The notes under the pieces: model-generated
The model's input: only the letters and a program-made list of their open reading frames with translations
What the model was told of the DNA's origin: nothing
The model's database searches: none
Translations under genes and position numbers: made by a program
Part shown: positions 22,342-33,495 of the stretch, one piece after another
How positions within the stretch are numbered: position 1 is the stretch's first letter
How the letters are laid out: each line of letters starts with the position of its first letter
Origin: Hirsutella rhossiliensis
Taxonomy: Eukaryota > Ascomycota > Sordariomycetes > Hypocreales > Ophiocordycipitaceae
Assembly (NCBI RefSeq): GCF_020360975.1
Contig: NW_025408669.1
Location: 1,364,001 to 1,428,000 of the forward strand
Direction: 5' to 3'
DNA length: 64,000 nucleotides

Positions 22342-23809
22342 GTCGCAGCAATGCCTCGGGGCGGGAAGATGGGGGTCTTATAGTCGGGCTTGGCAGGGGA
22401 AGATGATAAGGCAGAACTTTGTCAAGAGTTTTGCAGTGCCGAATGATGGATGGGTGTGGGGAGAAGCAAAGGAGATGGGGTGAAGACGACTTACATTGTT
22501 GTCTATATATGCTGTTTTGGAACCGACAAATGCAGGAGCAATGAAAGAAGCCGTATAAGGACCATCGTCACCGTCTGCAATCCACGATTTGAAATCCGAG
22601 CTTGCACATGTAATCGGCCTCGGCCAGCCATGCCCAAACAAGGAGCCGCGCGGTAAAACAGTCGAGCCAGCAAAGCATGGGCCCAGAGTCAAGGGCTAGA
22701 CGCCATCCAGGCCTTGTCCGTCCTCGGCCCTAGCTCTCGGCTAGGCGACTCAGGGGCGCATTTGAGAAGCGAGCATGCCCCCTGACCTAGGTACCGGTAG
22801 TTATAACATTCAAATGCGACAAGCGGCAGTGTGCAGGGTCAACGGGACTCGGGCCTGCGGAGGCCTTTTCGAGTCCGGATTTGTCAGGTCCCCACCCGCG
22901 TCGGCCAATCAGGTCCCGTACCGCCGGCCTCCCGTTCCGCGGCGGGCGGTCCGGGGCTTTGCCGAGCCAAGGGAGGGCGTCGACGGTTGACGGCGTGCTT
23001 TTCCACATTCACACGCCTTCGTGGATTGCGGACTTGGACTGCCGCATGCTCACCCGCCGCCATGTGGTCCCTGCTCGACCGTCACCGTCGTGTGCAGGCC
23101 GCACGGACAGTCCTGCAGGTCCCGGGCCCGGAGCGTGCGGCAAAACCCCCCCCCCGGGGGGTCTGAACAGCAGCCCCGAGGACTGGCATCTGTACACGTT
23201 CTGTCCTCTGGTCTTCGTCACCCCTCGTGTTCCGTCTTGTCAGCCTCCAAGCCGCGCATTGCCCCTGGCGGGACGTGGAACTCGAGCTGTACGTGGGTGA
23301 ATGCCTCCCGCCTCGCCGGGGCGTGTGGCCGCGCGTGCTTCCCATGTACGTGACTCTGGCGAGAGCTTCAGTCTCGCTCGGCCTCGGCCTCTCCGCCTGC
23401 ACCTCGTGTGAATCACCACCGCCTCCCCTTGGCATCGGGTGAAGGTGGCCTGCTCGTCGCGCCCTCTCTCCACACTCTCCCGGTCCTGGCTCGCATCACA
23501 AGAGACACCATCAGCCAGCCGTGGCACCCACCGGCTCACAGGTAGAGAACATACCATCGCGTCGGCCCCGTGCCGCTGAACAACATGAGAAGCGAACAAG
23601 AATGCTTCACCAAGCGCCGAGGCCGTTCACGACGCACTCCCACACCACGAGTCCGAGTATAAAGACCCGCCCCGTCCCCCTCTGCTCGTCCACCTCTTCC
23701 TCCCTTCCTCTCCATCCCCCATAGGATCGCTACAGCTACGACACACACAGACTCCCCGACCAACTGCGGCTCGGGTGCGTGTCTTTGTCCGGCCCCGGCC
23801 CGCGAGCTC
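22342..23809. other. Intergenic region, no supported gene
   Basis: GC-rich DNA with only chance ORFs. A C-run followed directly by a G-run (about 23146-23162) forms a homopolymer palindrome. A TATA box lies at 23658-23667. Confidence 0.5.
23658..23667 (+). promoter_or_regulatory. TATA box, TATAAAGACC
   Basis: A TATAAAGACC decamer stands 152 bp upstream of the ATG of the 54-aa ORF at 23810. The identical decamer lies upstream of the small genes at 29266 and 59540. Confidence 0.5.
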
Positions 23810-23974
23810 ATGCTCCAGCACCTCTGGTCGTGCCCTCACATGGCCGCGGACAAGTACTGGTGCTACGACGGCGATGGGATCGAGCAGCTCGGCGACGTCA
23901 AGTGCAGGCGCTGCTGTCTGGGCCATGCGTCCAAGAGGAAAACGATGGTGTCCATGGCCAGGAGCTTCACATAA
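23810..23974 (+). CDS. Possible 54-aa Cys-rich small protein
   Basis: This short ORF starts MLQHLWSCPHMAADKYWCYD and continues with a CRRCC cluster before a basic tail and TAA. It has five Cys residues, several aromatic residues and a composition unlike the Arg/Ser/Pro-rich chance ORFs around it. A TATA box lies 152 bp upstream and a CT-rich leader in between. It may be a small zinc-binding or intracellular Cys-rich protein, or part of a larger spliced gene or relic. No family is recognised and no signal peptide is visible. Confidence 0.35.
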   Translation: MLQHLWSCPHMAADKYWCYDGDGIEQLGDVKCRRCCLGHASKRKTMVSMARSFT

Positions 23975-24581
23975 AGCTCACGCCGAGAGGCGACGACCAT
24001 CTCTACATTGTCCTCGTAAGGCTCATCACGCATCAGACGGCTCGCAAGTGTCCAACAGCCATTGCTGTCCTGGTCTCAGCCGTCCGCCGCGCAGCCGAGC
24101 CTCACTTCCTCCTCGCCGTCGACGCCGCTGTCTTGGCTTCCGAACCGGCGCGTCGCTCGACGGCGTTCGCTAGGCGAGCAAACCTCGGCATCTGGACAGC
24201 CATGGTCCCGGCCGGGGCCCGTGTGGACGGGCGAAGCAGACCAACCTCAAAAAGTCAACTCGCCCGCGTCGCCCGACGCCAGCCTATCGCCCCCCCGGCC
24301 CTGCCAAGACCAAGAAGGAACGGCTGCCGCGGCCTTGCTAGGAGTTCATCATCTTGCATGCTGCTCGCCTCGTCGCCGCCCGACACCATCAGAAGCCTCG
24401 AGAGCCAAGGGCGGCCGGACAGCACATCTCCACCGCGGCATTTACAGCCTACTGGAGGCCGTTCCGGGCCATTGGTCTCTCACGGCGACAGCCCTTACCC
24501 TCGCCGGCGACGGCACCAGCTGCCGAGCTACCTACGCCCCTGTCATTTAGACCACTCGGCGCCGCCCCGGTGCCAGCACGG

Positions 24582-25079
24582 CACCATCTCTATACCGTCC
24601 TCGACACTCAGGCCACCGCCCGCGGTCAAGATCCTGTGCTTCGGCTCCCGATGCGACGACTGCCAGGAACACGGCCCGGCTCGAGATGGGAGTCCGGCTG
24701 TGTTAGTATGCCGAGACCAATATTGTCCAGCATGAATGCATTCCATTATTGTGCCCGACCCTCGGGCCGTCGCCCGCGGTCAAGCAGGATCCTGTATTGA
24801 AGCACCCGATGCAAAAGGCGACTGCTAGGGACATGGCCCGGCTCGAGACGGGAGTCTGGCGGTGCCAGTACATGGACCCCGTCACCAAACCACGACAACA
24901 TCTCCATATCGCCCTGACAGGACCCGGCTCCAGATAGAGCCTGGCGGTGCCAGTACATTGGGCCTGTCACCACATCACGACAGCATCTCCATACCGTCCT
25001 CGACATAGTAGCCGTCGCCCGGGAAGTTCCGATATCGAGCCACCCGATACAGCAACTTCCCGGGACGTGGCGAGACGAG
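24582..25079. repeat. Degenerate direct-repeat array
   Basis: Several blocks recur in the same orientation. CATCTCTATACCGTCC at 24585 is matched near 24898 and 24984. CCCGGCTCGAGA-GGGAGTC near 24675 is matched near 24837 and, as CCCGGCTCCAGATAGAGCC, near 24922. TGGCGGTGCCAGTACAT occurs twice (about 24857 and 24942), and GCCCGCGGTCAAG near 24618 and 24773. Spacings are about 85 bp and 155-162 bp. Copies differ by substitutions and small indels. No coding sense is apparent. Confidence 0.7.
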
Positions 25080-28000
25080 ACGGCTCACATGTGAAAGCTT
25101 CACAACTGTAACACCTTGAATCCGTGCTCCAAGAGACTAAGCATCGAGTCCTTTCCCGTAAACGGAAAAGGATGGAATGACGGTGTCTTGATGAGAGTGG
25201 AAGGATCAGCGAGTAAACGAAGGGGAAAGGAACCAAAGCTGCAGCGTCTGGAAAGCGTGGCTGCAGGCCGGCTGGGCTCGCCGAGACTCGACCTGTGTGT
25301 GCGCCTGCGAGTCTCGGTGCAAGTGACGACGACTTGCTTCGGCCATCCCAAAGAGTCAAGCTGTTGTCTAAACCGCGACTTCACGACTGCGCATATGGCA
25401 AGGGGGTAATTATAACGGTTACTGCTTCGACCTGGTCCATTATTCTCGTCCACCTACGAGATCAACAACATCTCCAGCATCCTCAGCTATCGTGTCCGCC
25501 AGTCCTCTTGAACATGCCTGCGCAAACATCCCATCCCCCTTTCCCGCGGCAGATATCGATCACCGCCTCGGGCGACCACTCCCCTGAGCGCCTTCGAGCC
25601 GCTGATTCCGCCTCTCACCGGAGCTCTGTCGATGGATCTCGAGGCAGGCCCTACCTATTGCCTACATTTTGCAGCCCACGCCGCGGGCGGGCGTTGCAGG
25701 CGAAGCCGCAAAGGAGCGACCTGGCCCCTGACGCAGCCCGTGATCGACGTCCCGAGGAGGAATAGGGGCTGCTGCGTCTCTGCGGACCAGATGCTACATT
25801 GCACTGCCCAAGAGCTCCACCAAACCTGTCTTGCTGTAAGAAGGGCCAACGTGTGCTCGAATTTACCCTGCTATAGCTAGTCGCATGATAAAAAGGAGAA
25901 TCAAGAGCGTCGATATCGACGAATAGATATCGGCGGAGATATAAATCGCCAAGGCGACACCACATGACCGCTTGCCATGCACCTCTCGTGAATGCTCATG
26001 TAGCACAGCCATGTCCGCGGCCCAGCATACACAATCGCAGCGTTCGCGTCAACGGTCCCAATCGCGCCGGTTCGCTGCCAACGCTGGTTGCAACGACGTA
26101 CGTGTGAATGCCATCATCTGCTCGGCAAGGCCGTGACCAGGCAACAGGGGGGGTAGCTCGCACCTCGCACCAGACATGACTCCACGGGTGCAAGTCCAAT
26201 CCATCTGCCTGCAAGCGCGCACTACTGTAGAGACAAGGGAGCCCACAGATTCGCCACCCGCGAACCAACCGCCGTCCTCAATGCTTCACGAGGCTGCTGC
26301 ACCCACGAGACGCCGCAGGTGCATTATGATATCAGAACGCTTACAGTAACAGCCCTGCCACCGAGGCATCGAGCGACAACCCCTGCCCTCTGACCAACCA
26401 CTTGGTTGATCCAGCGTCATGGTTCTCCACGCTCCACAGTTTGGTAAGGCATGATCGACCCGACACGACTCCGTTTTGGAGGCACACAACTGCCCCTAGC
26501 TGTGGCACCAATGATGCGTTGCAACCAGCATCCAAGGTGACAGGGGCTCTAGCAGAGAGGCTTGTTTGCAGCAGACAGCGTCATGATGCAGATATGCCAT
26601 CAGCCCGCTTGTTGCCATGACGATCATCATCGTCGATGCTCAATGGCCCTTCAAGCGCTGCCGCACCTCCATCATACCTTCATCATCGGCCGTGGACTGA
26701 CGACGGGCAGAAGCTGTACGATTGAGTGCGCCACAAGCGGGTCGGGCACATGTCCGAAGGCTTATTGTTGCCTCGATACTGAGCGTCGCTGCACAAAGTT
26801 TTCGGCGGCATGCTATCAACCTGAGCACGGCTGCACCGCGACGTCATCTTTAGTTGGAGTCCATTCTCCTGAGGCTGATGGCGATGCGAGAGGAGTGCCA
26901 ACATCAACGTCATGTCTGGTACACAGCAGTCACAGGCGACTCCAGCGTTCTTGGATTTGGGCTCACAATCTTGCAGCCCAGACATACAAACTCTACCCTC
27001 TTTATAGCCTCTTGACTTGTGGAGGCGGGTGTGATACTGTACAGTACAGTAAGGCCACACGATCCGGGACGAGCCAGGCTCCAGGGCAACGAGGAGCTCG
27101 GTGGACAACGAGTATGCAGGGTCCATGTCCAGCCCCGAAGTGTCAAGCAACAGCTTCTGGAACAGTGCAAGAGCATGTCAGGCCCGACCACGAGACCACG
27201 ACCGAGTTTGGCTAGCAAGCCTCTCGAGATGGCCAAGTCATGGACGGGACCGGGGAATCTGAAGTCTCTGAGTGGACAGAGGCGTTCGTGTGAGGCTCCC
27301 CGGCGCCGGGAGCGGTAAGCGTTGCGGCACGGGGTTGCGGACGGCTGCAGTTTGCATGCATGCATAAATGTGCAGCGGGTGGCGAGTATTTGATGTCAGG
27401 GTGACAGCGTCGAGAGCCGTGCGCCAAGGGCGGAAGCTGTCAATGGCCAAGAAATGCACGACAAGGGGAACTGAACTACTGACGCAGGGTCCAGCGCAAA
27501 TCGTCAACAGAGCTTGACCTGCCGAGTGACGGGAGAATTGTGGAGAGGCCTGGGAGAGCAGCGGCAGCCCGTCTATTTGGCGTTGGAGGATGGACCGAGA
27601 CGAATGACGAAAGGAGAAGAGAGAGAAAAGGCCGGGAAGAAAGCGAAAGGCGTAAGGAGGCAGGCCGTCTTGGGCCAAGTTGGAGGCGTGTGCGGGAGCT
27701 AGGTGACATCACCGCGGCGGGTTTTAGTTGGCGGTGGAGCCGGCAGGGCAGATCTCGGCCTGGGCAGGCAATGATTGGAGGCTTCCTGACCTCATCCACC
27801 GCCTCGACCGAGGATGGATGCGTCTGGCCCGAGCCGTCGCCGTGCAAAGTGGTAAGCTAGCCCCCGGGAAGGGATCTGTGTTTGCTTGCCTGATGTCAGC
27901 AGCCGCGAGACGACATATGGCCCGTCGCATTGTCGTGGTCGAATGTCTCGCGTCGCCTCGGGCCAGCCGTGGTGGGTGAAGGCTTCGAGGCCGTGGTGGA

Positions 28001-28147
28001 CGGAGGTCTTCGAGGCCCTGGGGGTTGGGCATACCTATGGAGGAGACACCTATGAGGTGCCGAGTTCGCCATGGCCGGACAGGTGAAATGAGCCGCTGCG
28101 CATGAGCAGCAGGGCCTTGATAATTTAGCATATGCGACACGGGAAAC

Positions 28148-28158
28148 GGGGGGGGGGG
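28148..28158 (+). repeat. G11 homopolymer
   Basis: Eleven consecutive G in intergenic DNA, followed by TTTT. Length errors in assembly are likely at such a run. Confidence 0.8.
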
Positions 28159-29046
28159 TTTTCCGCTAGTGACAGGGCTCGAAACATACCAAAAAAAGGG
28201 TCCAACATGGTGCCTTCTGGCGACCCCGGAAAAGGAATGCCAACCAATGGTTTCGCCGAGTCGCTGACGTTGTCCTGAGACCCCCTTTTGGCCGTGCAGA
28301 CTGAATCTTGTTCGGTTGCCCTTTGGCCAATCGCACGTCACGGCAAAGTCTATTCTTTGCGCAATGCTCATGGCCAGACACACCAGCGTCAGCGGCAAGT
28401 TACACGCGTGCATGAATGCTGCCGGCCTTGTGTGCGCGTAGAGCGTCGTCGCTGGCGTCGCTGTCGCCGAAGTCGCCGTTGCTCGATACGAGGGCCGGCG
28501 CATCATCAAGCGTCTGCGAGCATGACTGTAGGATCAGCAGGGTCTCCTTGTCTCTGGGCAACGGGGCACTCTCCCTCGTGCGAGGATTCAAGGCGAGGGC
28601 GTGGTGGACCCTTGGATCTCGGAGCAGTGGGGATGGGTGCCGGCGATTCGGGGGGGGGTCCTGGTCTGGCTACGCCATAGAGGGGCCCAGACATGGCTTG
28701 AGAGATGGTGGGTGTGAGGATCCAGAGGGCTGGAGGGTGATGGGAAATGAGTGGATGATGTGGTCAGGCCACCCTCCCCCCCCCATCCGGATTCCCAATG
28801 TACCCACAGCCGTCTTGACAAATGACTGGGAGGCCTGCGACCGGCTGCCTGTACCTTGATGCCCACGCGAAATGTGCCCACTCTCCCATGTACCTGCCGT
28901 CCATGCCTGAACACTGTCGGTACTTTGGGCTTCCTTTTGCCGCGGCGCCCCGCCTCCGCCCCCAAAGCATCGACCCCCTGCTCGGTCTAGAACAGCCAGC
29001 CAGGAATCCGTACCTCGCAAATTGCACTCCGCACGGCTTCCCGATT

Positions 29047-29056
29047 TATAAAGACC
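29047..29056 (+). promoter_or_regulatory. TATA box, TATAAAGACC
   Basis: The decamer is 219 bp upstream of the ATG of the 72-aa gene. A CT-rich leader follows. It is identical to the boxes at 23658 and 59401. Confidence 0.6.
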
Positions 29057-29265
29057 CTGGAGCAGCCGCTGCTGCCATCAGCTCATCACAGACGCTCCAT
29101 CACATAATCCATCCACTCAGCCGCTTCTCTCTCCTCGCCTCGCCTCGACCATCTGGCTCCATATAGGACCTCTCTCCAACTCTACTCTCCTGTACCAGCT
29201 GTCCCGCCATCTGGGCCTCGAAACCACCCGCATACAAACTCTTCCCTCGACGCACATCTACCATC

Positions 29266-29484
29266 ATGCCTGGCCCGACAGCCTCATACCCCATCTCCGT
29301 CCCCGTTTCTCCTCCGCCTCAAAACCTCACATCCTACTCGCGCTTCATCCACGCCCACACAAAGAGGCAGATGGAGTCTTTCGGCGCCGTCACTTCTCCA
29401 GGTGCCGGCCGCAGCTCTGTTGGGTCAGCCTCTAGCGCTGCCTCCTTGACCAACGGCGTCGCGCACACAGACTACCAATCATGA
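29266..29484 (+). CDS. Small conserved-looking fungal protein, 72 aa
   Basis: The intronless ORF encodes 72 aa. It begins MPGPTASYPISVPVSPPPQN, continues with a short charged helix (YSRFIHAHTKRQMESF) and ends in a Gly/Ser-rich tail. I believe similar tiny proteins exist in other Sordariomycetes, but I cannot check this. There is no signal peptide, membrane segment or Cys pair. A TATA box 219 bp upstream and a CT-rich leader with TCATCACA-type sequence argue for a transcribed, possibly inducible gene. The function is unknown. Confidence 0.65.
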   Translation: MPGPTASYPISVPVSPPPQNLTSYSRFIHAHTKRQMESFGAVTSPGAGRSSVGSASSAASLTNGVAHTDYQS

Positions 29485-30128
29485 CTCAGTCGTCTGTCTG
29501 CCTTGCTGGGCGCAAGCGTCAACACTCGTCGACATGACTCGCTTCGTGGCGCAGCCTTGACTGCGCCCTTACCGCTTTCGGACGCTTTCGTCGTGGCCGT
29601 GTTTGGTGGCTGGGCACATGATGACGAGTTTCGTCCGACGCAATGGTGTTCGGTGGCATATTTGGAAAACATCTTATATACACCCCTTTCACTTGCATTA
29701 TTACGTTGTCAATAGCATCTTTGGGTTTCTCGTGTTGAAAATAACGGGAAAGCATGGCGTTATGGGTATATATGGAGGTTGCGTGTGGGAAGGGGAGCAC
29801 TGGAGTAAAACTGCGCATAATTCAGCGAACTTACCATCGAAACATATCATGCTCAATGTTAAACAAGCAGAACACGCAATATCATGTGTGATAAATGTGT
29901 GACACATTCTTCCCCATAGTTGTGTGTCGGCTGGTAAATACATTTCTCCAATAACCCTTGGTGATGCTAGCCGCCAGCAACCTGGCCCGTGGCATTGTAG
30001 ACTGTGAATTATCTCGTCATGCTCAAGGATGGTGCAAATAATCTGTGTTGTACAATTCCGATTCTCCCTGACCAGCAAGCTCCATGCCCATCCCCAACCT
30101 CGCCTCACAACTCCCCCTTCCGCTCCTG
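29485..30128. other. Convergent 3' flanks
   Basis: This AT-richer 644-bp stretch lies between the convergent 72-aa gene and YJU2. It fits 3' UTRs and terminators. No gene is seen. Confidence 0.5.
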
Positions 30129-31064
30129 TTAGACCAAGGTAGGCTTCTTCTTGATGCCAAGCAGTGCAGAGTGATTCTTCTTCTTCTTGACGACCCGCTT
30201 GAATGTCGGAACCGGTGCTGCCATGGCCGGCTCGATCGAAGACGTGCTGCTCGACATGGATTCTTCCATGATTGTCGGGGGCCGGCCTGTCATCAGGTCG
30301 TCGGACATGCTGCTGCCTGTTGCCGACTCTTCATCTACTTCAATGTCGTAAGCCAGACTGAAAGCCGCAAAGGCCCGCCTCGCCGCCTCCTCATCTTCCC
30401 TGTCTTGCCGCGCAAGCTCCTCGTCTTCCGCCCGCACTACAAGGTCGGCGTAGTCCACGCCCTCCTTTTCGGACCGGTTGATTCTGGCGTTTCTATACCG
30501 GATCTCGTCGAGCGCGTCAGCCACTGCCATCTCGCGCCTCGCATCGGCATTCTTGGCCTCGAGATCTGCCATGGCGTTCTTCTCTTCCTCGCCCGCCGCT
30601 TCCGCCTCCTCCCGCTCTAGGCGATCTAGCCGTTGCTCCATCGTCTCCTCCTTTGTGTCTCGGTTCCTCCAAGGCTCCATGTTGCGCACGGCGCCTTTGA
30701 CCATGGCGTAGTCGTTGTTCTTGGGGTCGGTTCGAAACGTGATTTCCGCGCTGCATCTGGTGCACTTGATGTGGAAGAAAAAGATTTGGAGGCCAAGGTA
30801 TCTCTCCTCAAAGTTGGTTTCCTTTCTCGAGTTGAACTTGCGCCCCTTGTAGATGAATTCGCCGCACGTCATGCAGCGCATCGAGAATGGTGCCATGAGG
30901 CGGACCGTCTGGATCCGGGGGCCCTTCTGCTTGGGACCGCGACGGCGGGCGATGTCCCTCGGGTCGAAACCGGGGGGGTAGTATTTCTATAAATGTGTCA
31001 GTCCGCGTAGACGTTGCGCATCTTCCCTATCGTCACTTACCTGAAGAACTTTGCGTTCAGACAT
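30129..31064 (-). CDS. YJU2: Splicing factor YJU2 (CWC16/CCDC94)
   Basis: Two exons, 31064-31041 (8 codons) and 30986-30129, encode about 293 aa. The 54-nt intron runs GTAAGT...TATAG. Joined, the N-terminus reads [17 protein letters not shown], the highly conserved start of Yju2/CCDC94. Next come [11 protein letters not shown] and a zinc-binding module with C46xxC49 and C83xxC86, then an acidic coiled region and a Lys-rich C-terminal nuclear signal ([10 protein letters not shown]). Yju2 joins the spliceosome at the first catalytic step and promotes branching. The tiny first exon matters: an ORF-only call would miss the essential N-terminus. Head-to-head with KIN17. Confidence 0.93.
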
Positions 31065-31546
31065 TTTGGATTGCGGACCGTGTCCTTGGCGACCTGGGGT
31101 GCTTCCGGTCCGTTCTTCGACGTGAAGCGAGGCGTAGGATCGGCAGTTCTGTCAGATATTCCCGGTAGAAAAGGTAGGCAGATGGCACGAGTGGTTTGCG
31201 CGGGACAAATGGGGTGGCAGGTGGTTGGTTTTATGATGTTGAGGATGACTCCTCGGCCGCGACGAGCCTCCTCTTAAGGTCGCCCCGCTAGCGCTGGAGC
31301 CTGTTTGGCGCAAAATTAGATAAGCAGCGGCAAGGCTGAGCTAATATTCCAAACCCACCCCTCCACCGCTGTAGCCTTGCATCTGACCTCGCCTTCGCCA
31401 TCAACCGCGCCATCTCAACTCTGCGGTCACAGATTCCCGGTCGCTCAACAAACTCTAACAGGCGCTTGATCGGTCGATCGAGCATCTCACCATCATTTCC
31501 AGGCCGTCGTTCGTCACATTGCCACGCGCCGCGCGCATCCGTCACG
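31065..31546. promoter_or_regulatory. Shared divergent promoter region, YJU2/KIN17
   Basis: These 482 bp separate the two start codons. No TATA box was identified. CT-rich tracts near KIN17 resemble a fungal transcription start region. Confidence 0.5.
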
Positions 31547-32612
31547 ATGCCCAAAGCCGAGGTTGGCTCGACCAAACACCTCTCCAACAAGCTCAAGAGC
31601 AAGGGTCTTCAGCGCCTACGATGGTACTGCCAGGTCTGCGAGAAGCAATGCAGAGACGCGAATGGATTCAAGATGCACACCCAGTCTGAAAGCCACGTGC
31701 GACAGATGATTGTTGTCGGCGAGGACCCCAAAAAGTTCATCAACGAGTTCAGCAACCAGTTTCTCAGGGACTTTTTGCAGCTCCTGAAGACGGGCCATGG
31801 GGAGAAGCAGGTCCATATCAATCAGTTCTACCAGGAGTACATCGCCAACAAGGTATGTGGACAAATACTGGCTCCGAGGGCGGGAGGAGCGGCTTACTGA
31901 TGACATTCAGGAACACGTCCACATGAACGCGACGAAATGGCCATCTCTGACCGAGTTCGCCAAGCATCTGGGACGAGAAAGCATGTGCCGAGTCGAAGAA
32001 AACGAAAAGGGCATCCACATCTCGTGGATCGACAACTCGCCCGACGCATTACGACGACAAGAGGCGCTCCGCAAAAAGGAGGCGCAAGATCAAGGCGACG
32101 AGCAGCTGGAGCAGCGCATCATCAAGGAACAGATTCGAAGAGCACAGGCCAAGGCCGCGAATCACGAGACCGACGAGGAAGCAGAAGAGGAAGCGCGCAA
32201 GTTGAAGCGGCAGGGTGGCGAGAAGATCATACTGTCATTTGGCCCGAAACAAAAGACGGAGAGTCCAGCGCCCAAGCCAGCAGACGCCCCTGGGGGTGAA
32301 TCGTCTAACGCCGCTGCGCCTACCCAACCAGAGAAAGCCAGCGAGGCGGGACAGACGACTGCGAAGCCCGGCGGGTTTGGAGGGCTTTCGATGAAGATGG
32401 GAGGCAAGCCGCAGACCAAAAACGTGTTTGCGCAAGCCAAGAAGAACGCCTTGGCAGCTGGAGCATCGAAAAAGGTTGCCATTGCCGGAGAGCCCCAGAA
32501 GATGAGCGAAGCGGAGAGGATAATGAGGGAGGAAATGGAGCGGAAACGGCCCCGAGGGTCGGGCGGCTTCAGCTTCCCCCCTGGGAAAAAGCAAAGAAAT
32601 AATCACTCATGA
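31547..32612 (+). CDS. KIN17: KIN17 family DNA/RNA-binding zinc-finger protein
   Basis: Two exons, 31547-31852 and 31911-32612, encode about 335 aa; the 58-nt intron is GTATGT...TTCAG. A C2H2 finger lies near the N-terminus (C28, C31, H44, H50), followed by the winged-helix Kin17 domain (FLRDFLQLLKTGHGEKQVHINQFYQEYIANKEHVHMNATKW). A coiled, Glu/Arg-rich stretch and a basic, Gly-rich tail (KRPRGSGGFSFPPGKK) come after. The protein is nuclear and acts in mRNA processing and DNA damage response in other eukaryotes. It lacks the C-terminal KOW domain of the animal proteins, as fungal members usually do. Convergent with SPT4 (204 bp between stops). Confidence 0.93.
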
Positions 32613-32816
32613 CCAGTGAAAATGACGGAACGGCGTTGAGGGAGTCTTGGTAATCATGTTCGGATAGATACCACGTTGATCACAAATTGTAAAAATAGTA
32701 GACCCCGTCGAGGTCTTTGAAGTGTTCCTTTGCACCACCGCAACGCCGTGTTTCGCCCGAGCTCCCAGTCCAAGTGTGCGCATGTGCTCCTCCAAGTGTT
32801 TCGCGTATGAGTCTCG

Positions 32817-33329
32817 TTACGAATCCGCCTCCGTCTCAGTGCCGTCTCGTCTGTTCATTGTCATGCTTGTTAGCATCCCTCGAAGGGGAAAACCGACAGC
32901 TTGCGAGAGAAGCTTACGGAATGTACTGTATCCTATACTCTTCCTCGAGCGTCGACCTGATCTCGTCCGGCAGCTGGCCCGAGACCTTGATGGCGTAGAC
33001 ACCGCCGACGTAGCCGTCGAGGCGCTGCCACTTTGCGATCCACGACCGGGCCGGGTTGGCGAGGGAGATGAGGCCCTCAAAGACCTGCGATGTGCAGCTC
33101 TCAATCTGATCCTGCGAGCCCGCGAGGTGCAGGAACTCTTCGCAGTTGGGGCAGCCCTCGTCGCGGAAGCGCTGGGGTCAAGGAGAAGCTTGTGTCAGCG
33201 AGCGAGGGATTGCGGAAGAGGGGCGGCGGGCAGCAAGGTCGGGGTGCGTACGCTGTAGGTCATGACGATGGAGCAGACCATGCAGGCGCGCATATAGCGC
33301 TGCTGGCCGGGCGTGACGAAACTGGACAT
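32817..33329 (-). CDS. SPT4: Transcription elongation factor SPT4
   Basis: Three exons, 33329-33252, 33171-32918 and 32850-32817, encode 121 aa. The introns (80 and 67 nt) join as MTYSRFRDEG and [14 protein letters not shown]; the second has a perfect GCTAAC branch site. A zinc finger is formed by C16, C19, C33 and C36. The core [12 protein letters not shown] and [13 protein letters not shown] is diagnostic of Spt4, the small partner of Spt5 (DSIF) that keeps RNA polymerase II processive. An in-frame ATG at 33455 would add 42 unusual residues. I chose 33329 because [12 protein letters not shown] is the conserved start and the length then matches the family. Head-to-head with POP8. Confidence 0.94.
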
Positions 33330-33495
33330 GGTGGTGTATGCGCAGAGACGCCGCAGTCGGTTGTCGGGGTGTCTCCTTTCTTTGTGCTGCGTTGCAGACA
33401 GGCGAGGCTGGCCAGTGCTGTTGGATATCTTGGATGAGGCTGAAGTGGAACCCATGATCGGCGCTTGTCATAATTGATTACTCGGTTATCGGGCT
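33330..33495. promoter_or_regulatory. Short divergent promoter, SPT4/POP8
   Basis: Only 166 bp separate the two start codons, so both 5' UTRs and any promoter elements must overlap or be very short. If the upstream SPT4 ATG (33455) were used, the gap would be 40 bp. Confidence 0.5.

Larger units (their letters stand above)
23975..29265. other. Large gene-poor region
   Basis: About 5.3 kb with no supported gene. Long open frames, such as those overlapping 23.8-24.7 kb, have no domain or splice logic. It holds a degenerate repeat array (24582-25079), a G11 run at 28148-28158 and, near its right end, the TATA box and CT-rich leader of the gene at 29266. Confidence 0.55.

Noticed and set aside
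23779..24735. 318-codon plus-strand frame in the gene-poor region
   Set aside because: Low-complexity Arg/Ser/Pro-rich, overlaps other frames, no splice or domain logic.
33330..33455. Upstream ATG of SPT4
   Set aside because: Adds 42 residues not typical of Spt4 and would overlap the POP8 promoter almost fully.
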